This document shows positions 61,245 through 64,000 of a DNA stretch of 64,000 bases, in pieces. The stretch comes from Stieleria bergensis. GTDB lineage: Bacteria > Planctomycetota > Planctomycetia > Pirellulales > Pirellulaceae. A program made the translations under genes and the position numbers. The notes beneath the pieces are model-generated. The model did not search any database. It was not told the DNA's origin and saw only the letters and a list, made by a program, of their open reading frames with translations. Every line of letters starts with the position of its first letter. The stretch's first letter is position 1. The stretch spans positions 5,354,816 to 5,418,815 of the forward strand of contig CP036272.1 in assembly GCA_007745635.1 (NCBI GenBank). Reading direction: 5' to 3'.

Positions 61245-64000
61245 TCACGGTTCGCTAAACAGAGACACTTGCTGTTCAACGGCCAAGCAACGTTCGTCCA
61301 CCTTCAAATCCTGATAAACACTTTGCAAACCAGACGGCCATTGAATTTCGAGGCGATCAATGTTCTGGCTTTTCCCGATTCCGAAATGCAGGACGGCTTC
61401 GTTCTTGACCAAGTAGCCGTCGCCACTGGTCAACCAATTCGTCCAACGCTGCTCTCCACAGGTGAGCGTGACCACGGCACCAATCGCATCACGTTCGCTA
61501 ACCGTCCCAACCAACTTTACCGTCAACCAGTGACCGGCATCGGTTTGGTTTTCCAACAGAGCGGCTGGCGTGTCAATGTGATAGGCAATCAAATCGACTC
61601 GGCCGTCGCGATTCCAATCCAGTTTTGCTAACGAACGGCCGATCGCTGGTCGATTCCAAAACGCCTGTTGGAGCCCAGCCTGTTGCAACGAAAAACCGTC
61701 TGCACCGCGGCGGAACAGCTGCGGGACGTCTCGATACTTGATTCCCTCGCCCATTTCCGAGTACAGGTGACCATTGAGAACGACCAAGTCACTCCATCCG
61801 TTATTTGCGATGTCAATCGCCTGCGTCCCCCATCCGATCACCGGGTGAGTGTCGCTGGCAAGACCCAATTGTGCCGCTTGATCAGCATACAAACCCGAAC
61901 CGTTTTGCAGATACAGATTTGACGGTTCCTCGGTGTAGTTGGTGATGTGAAAATCGAGCCGTTGATTGCGGTCGAAATCCCCCCAGGCAACCCCCATGCA
62001 GCTTTCAGCAGCCCCAAACGTTGCCATCGCACAACCACGTAGCACTGCAACATCCACCATCTCGGCCAACTCAGACGCATTCGTTTTGGACTCAGCAGGC
62101 AGGGTCCAAAAATGGTTCCTCGTCGTATCATTGGCCACGAAAACATCGTTTCCCGGTTCCTGATCAAGCTGCCCAAGCACCAGCCCAAACCCGTATCCTG
62201 GCTCCACCTCTGCGAGCCGATCCTCAGCCACAATGGCTCCATTGGGTTGCACGCTTAGCACGCGGTCCGACATCGCTCGATAGTTTTGCGGATTGCAGGG
62301 GAATTCACCGGGCAAGAAACATTTCGCGGCCCAAACGCGCGCATCTTCGATGTAATTGACCTCGAAAACCTCCGGCAGACCATCGCCAGTCAGATCGCCC
62401 GTGGCCAGCGAAGTGGTCCAGTAGTCAGGCAACTCGGCCGGACCAAGTTTCGAGGGGGTAAACGTGCCATCGCCGTTATTCAAGTACAGTCGATTGGCGC
62501 CCAGATTGCCAACCAACAGATCAGGAAACCCATCCTGATTGAGATCCCCAACGGTCACCCCTTGCCCATAGCCTGCATCGGTCACTCCGGCCTGATCACT
62601 GACGACCTGAAAGCTGCCTTCGACTAAGTTACGAAACAACTGATTGCCCTCACTGGCATCGGTCGCATGCGGTGAGCCTGAACTTTGGGCAAAGTACAAA
62701 TCACTGCGTCCGTCCAAGTCGTAATCGACGACGCCCACACCGGCACCACCGGTTTGATGCATGAACAACCGCTCCACATCGGTCCCCTCTGGACCGGGCA
62801 AGTACTGCATGTTCAATCCAACGTCGGCCGACACATCGGTCAGGATCAGCGGCTCATTCGTGATGGGAAAATCGCCCGCAGATTGGGCCGCCAGCGTTCT
62901 CAACTTGTCTTGTTCGGGCAACGGCCAATTGTCCAATGCCAGCCCACAGCGCCGCCAGTTGGCTGAACCCGCTGCGTCATTCAGCGGCGGCAACGTCACC
63001 TCAGCAAGCTGACTGCGACTGGCCACTTTTAGCCAAGCCTTCGCTTCGTCCGTGCGCCCGAGTTGTTGCAGAAGAACCGGCATCGCTTGCAATTGCTGAT
63101 CGGAACGCTGCATTTCCGAGGCGATGTAATCCACTTGTTCCAACAGTTCAGCTCGCCGCAGCGCGTCAGCCGATGCGGTTTGATTGCCCAGGACAGACAA
63201 CGAACGCGCCAATCCAAGATACGAGTTCATGTCCGTATCGTCTCGCGAGACAGCTTCCAGAAAACAACGCACGGCGGGCTCGTGCTGAGCATTGTTCTGC
63301 AAATAGATTCCCAACGCGGCCCAGTACTCAGGCTGTTCCCTGACACTCTCTGGACACGACTCAAGCCATTGCTGCACGCGGCGGTTGTCGGCTGACGCGA
63401 CCAACAACCGGCCCAAGAAGGCAAACGCCGCGCCCCCGCCGCCATTCGTGTCACCGTTTTCAGATTCCCCGTTCCCAGACAAACTGGCGACGGCACAAAC
63501 TCGAGACGTCATCGCCAGCGCCTTGTCGAGCTCGTTTTCATAAACTCGAACGCGTGCCCAGCACAGATCCGTTGGCTCCATCACAACGGCCGATGCATTC
63601 AGTCCACGATGAATAAAGGGGTTGGAGAAGGTGGTCATTCCATAAAGCTCTGCTTCGGTCGCAGCGCCCAGACGCGCCAGGGCTCGCATGCTGTCGATCG
63701 CCTCATATCGCAGCCCTTGGTTGTTTAGCAACCGAGCCAGCAAGCGATGTGCGACCGCCGAATCCCTCCGTTGCGTCAGTTTCCGCAGTCGGGCCTCTGC
63801 TTCTGTGTACCGCTCCGCTTGGATCAACCAATCCGCTGACTGCCCCAGTCCCGCCAGATAGGCCTGACCGGCCCCGACGGGGATCCGATCAATGGTTTCC
63901 AGTGCAAGCAGCAACTTCTGCTGCTTGGCATAGGCAACGGCAAGCATGAAGAGCGAGGGTGGATCAAGCGATCCAGAGGCCAACTGGGGAGCGAGCACAG
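61245..64000 (-). CDS. CRTAC1/UnbV-type FG-GAP repeat protein with TPR region (partial)
   Basis: The gene runs off the window end, so its start is missing; at least 917 residues are seen. The N-terminal part is TPR-like (LLARLLNNQGLRYEAIDSMRALARLG, YWAALGIYLQNNAQHEPAVRCFLEAV). The C-terminal half has FG-GAP/VCBS beta-propeller units (VGVVDYDLDGRSDLYFAQ, VGDLNQDGFPDLLVGNLGAN, WGDFDRNQRLDFHITNY, LDWNRDGRVDLIAYH). It ends with an ASPIC/UnbV domain (VKLVGTVSERDAIGAVVTL, IQWPSG). These are common exported planctomycete proteins, possibly for binding polymers. Function unknown. Confidence 0.88.
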   Translation of the reverse strand, partial: VLAPQLASGSLDPPSLFMLAVAYAKQQKLLLALETIDRIPVGAGQAYLAGLGQSADWLIQAERYTEAEARLRKLTQRRDSAVAHRLLARLLNNQGLRYEAIDSMRALARLGAATEAELYGMTTFSNPFIHRGLNASAVVMEPTDLCWARVRVYENELDKALAMTSRVCAVASLSGNGESENGDTNGGGGAAFAFLGRLLVASADNRRVQQWLESCPESVREQPEYWAALGIYLQNNAQHEPAVRCFLEAVSRDDTDMNSYLGLARSLSVLGNQTASADALRRAELLEQVDYIASEMQRSDQQLQAMPVLLQQLGRTDEAKAWLKVASRSQLAEVTLPPLNDAAGSANWRRCGLALDNWPLPEQDKLRTLAAQSAGDFPITNEPLILTDVSADVGLNMQYLPGPEGTDVERLFMHQTGGAGVGVVDYDLDGRSDLYFAQSSGSPHATDASEGNQLFRNLVEGSFQVVSDQAGVTDAGYGQGVTVGDLNQDGFPDLLVGNLGANRLYLNNGDGTFTPSKLGPAELPDYWTTSLATGDLTGDGLPEVFEVNYIEDARVWAAKCFLPGEFPCNPQNYRAMSDRVLSVQPNGAIVAEDRLAEVEPGYGFGLVLGQLDQEPGNDVFVANDTTRNHFWTLPAESKTNASELAEMVDVAVLRGCAMATFGAAESCMGVAWGDFDRNQRLDFHITNYTEEPSNLYLQNGSGLYADQAAQLGLASDTHPVIGWGTQAIDIANNGWSDLVVLNGHLYSEMGEGIKYRDVPQLFRRGADGFSLQQAGLQQAFWNRPAIGRSLAKLDWNRDGRVDLIAYHIDTPAALLENQTDAGHWLTVKLVGTVSERDAIGAVVTLTCGEQRWTNWLTSGDGYLVKNEAVLHFGIGKSQNIDRLEIQWPSGLQSVYQDLKVDERCLAVEQQVSLFSEP

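Overview
The window reads as chromosomal DNA from a planctomycete, most likely of the Pirellulaceae (Rhodopirellula-like). Supporting signs are two formylglycine-type sulfatases, a DUF1559 prepilin-like protein followed by a small carboxypeptidase-regulatory-like lipoprotein, a planctomycete-type cytochrome c with WD40 repeats, a DUF1080 domain fused to a PhoD-like phosphatase, a ThuA domain fused to an isochorismatase, a CRTAC1/UnbV protein, loosely packed genes on both strands and many Tat or lipoprotein leaders. The species is not assigned.

Layout. 1-1353: an IS110-family element with a structured upstream non-coding region, next to a dispersed repeat. 1354-7316: sulfatase, DUF6268-like outer-membrane protein, secreted FKBP isomerase and LOG-family protein. 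7682-8922: a ribosomal cluster rplM-rpsI-infA read on the minus strand. 9383-17202: class II photolyase, a prepilin-peptidase-like protein with a (DAADQ)10 tail, a GntP permease and a DUF6653 protein with a very long Pro-rich tail. 17766-17849: tRNA-Leu(CAA) with its own terminator, then about 1.4 kb of repeat-bearing DNA without a convincing gene. 19294-22871: an FKBP lipoprotein, then an NAD-salvage cluster (pncB, an NrtR-like Nudix regulator, pncA). 22998-35597: radC, alkaline phosphatase, cytochrome/WD40 protein, class IV aminotransferase, hydrolase, transglutaminase-like protein and DUF1080-PhoD phosphatase. 36069-45938: a compact chemosensory operon, STAS-cheY-cheA-cheW-soluble PAS receptor-cheR/cheD fusion-cheB. 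46235-48105: a 5'-nucleotidase split into two genes in reversed domain order. 48102-55183: oxidoreductase, gamma carbonic anhydrase, sulfatase, DUF1559 protein and lipoprotein. 55306-57381: dnaX with a slippery A10 tract and no zinc ligands. 57885-64000: small secreted protein, isochorismatase-ThuA fusion, two TerB-like paralogs and a CRTAC1/UnbV protein that runs off the window.

How the genes work together. The chemosensory operon encodes a full signalling and adaptation set with no membrane receptor, and its receptor ends in an aromatic pentapeptide that could tether CheR/CheD or CheB. The pnc genes make nicotinic acid from nicotinamide and then its mononucleotide, and the Nudix-wHTH protein between them is probably their regulator; an inverted repeat lies over the predicted pncB promoter. 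Several hydrolases fit a marine polymer- and phosphate-scavenging lifestyle.

The most striking features are a probable tau/gamma switch in dnaX (both alternative frames stop within a few codons of an A10 run), the CheR-CheD fusion, and a window-wide habit of expanding 15-18 bp in-frame repeats inside unrelated proteins, including DnaX and a sulfatase signal peptide. No CRISPR array or antiviral defence system was recognised.
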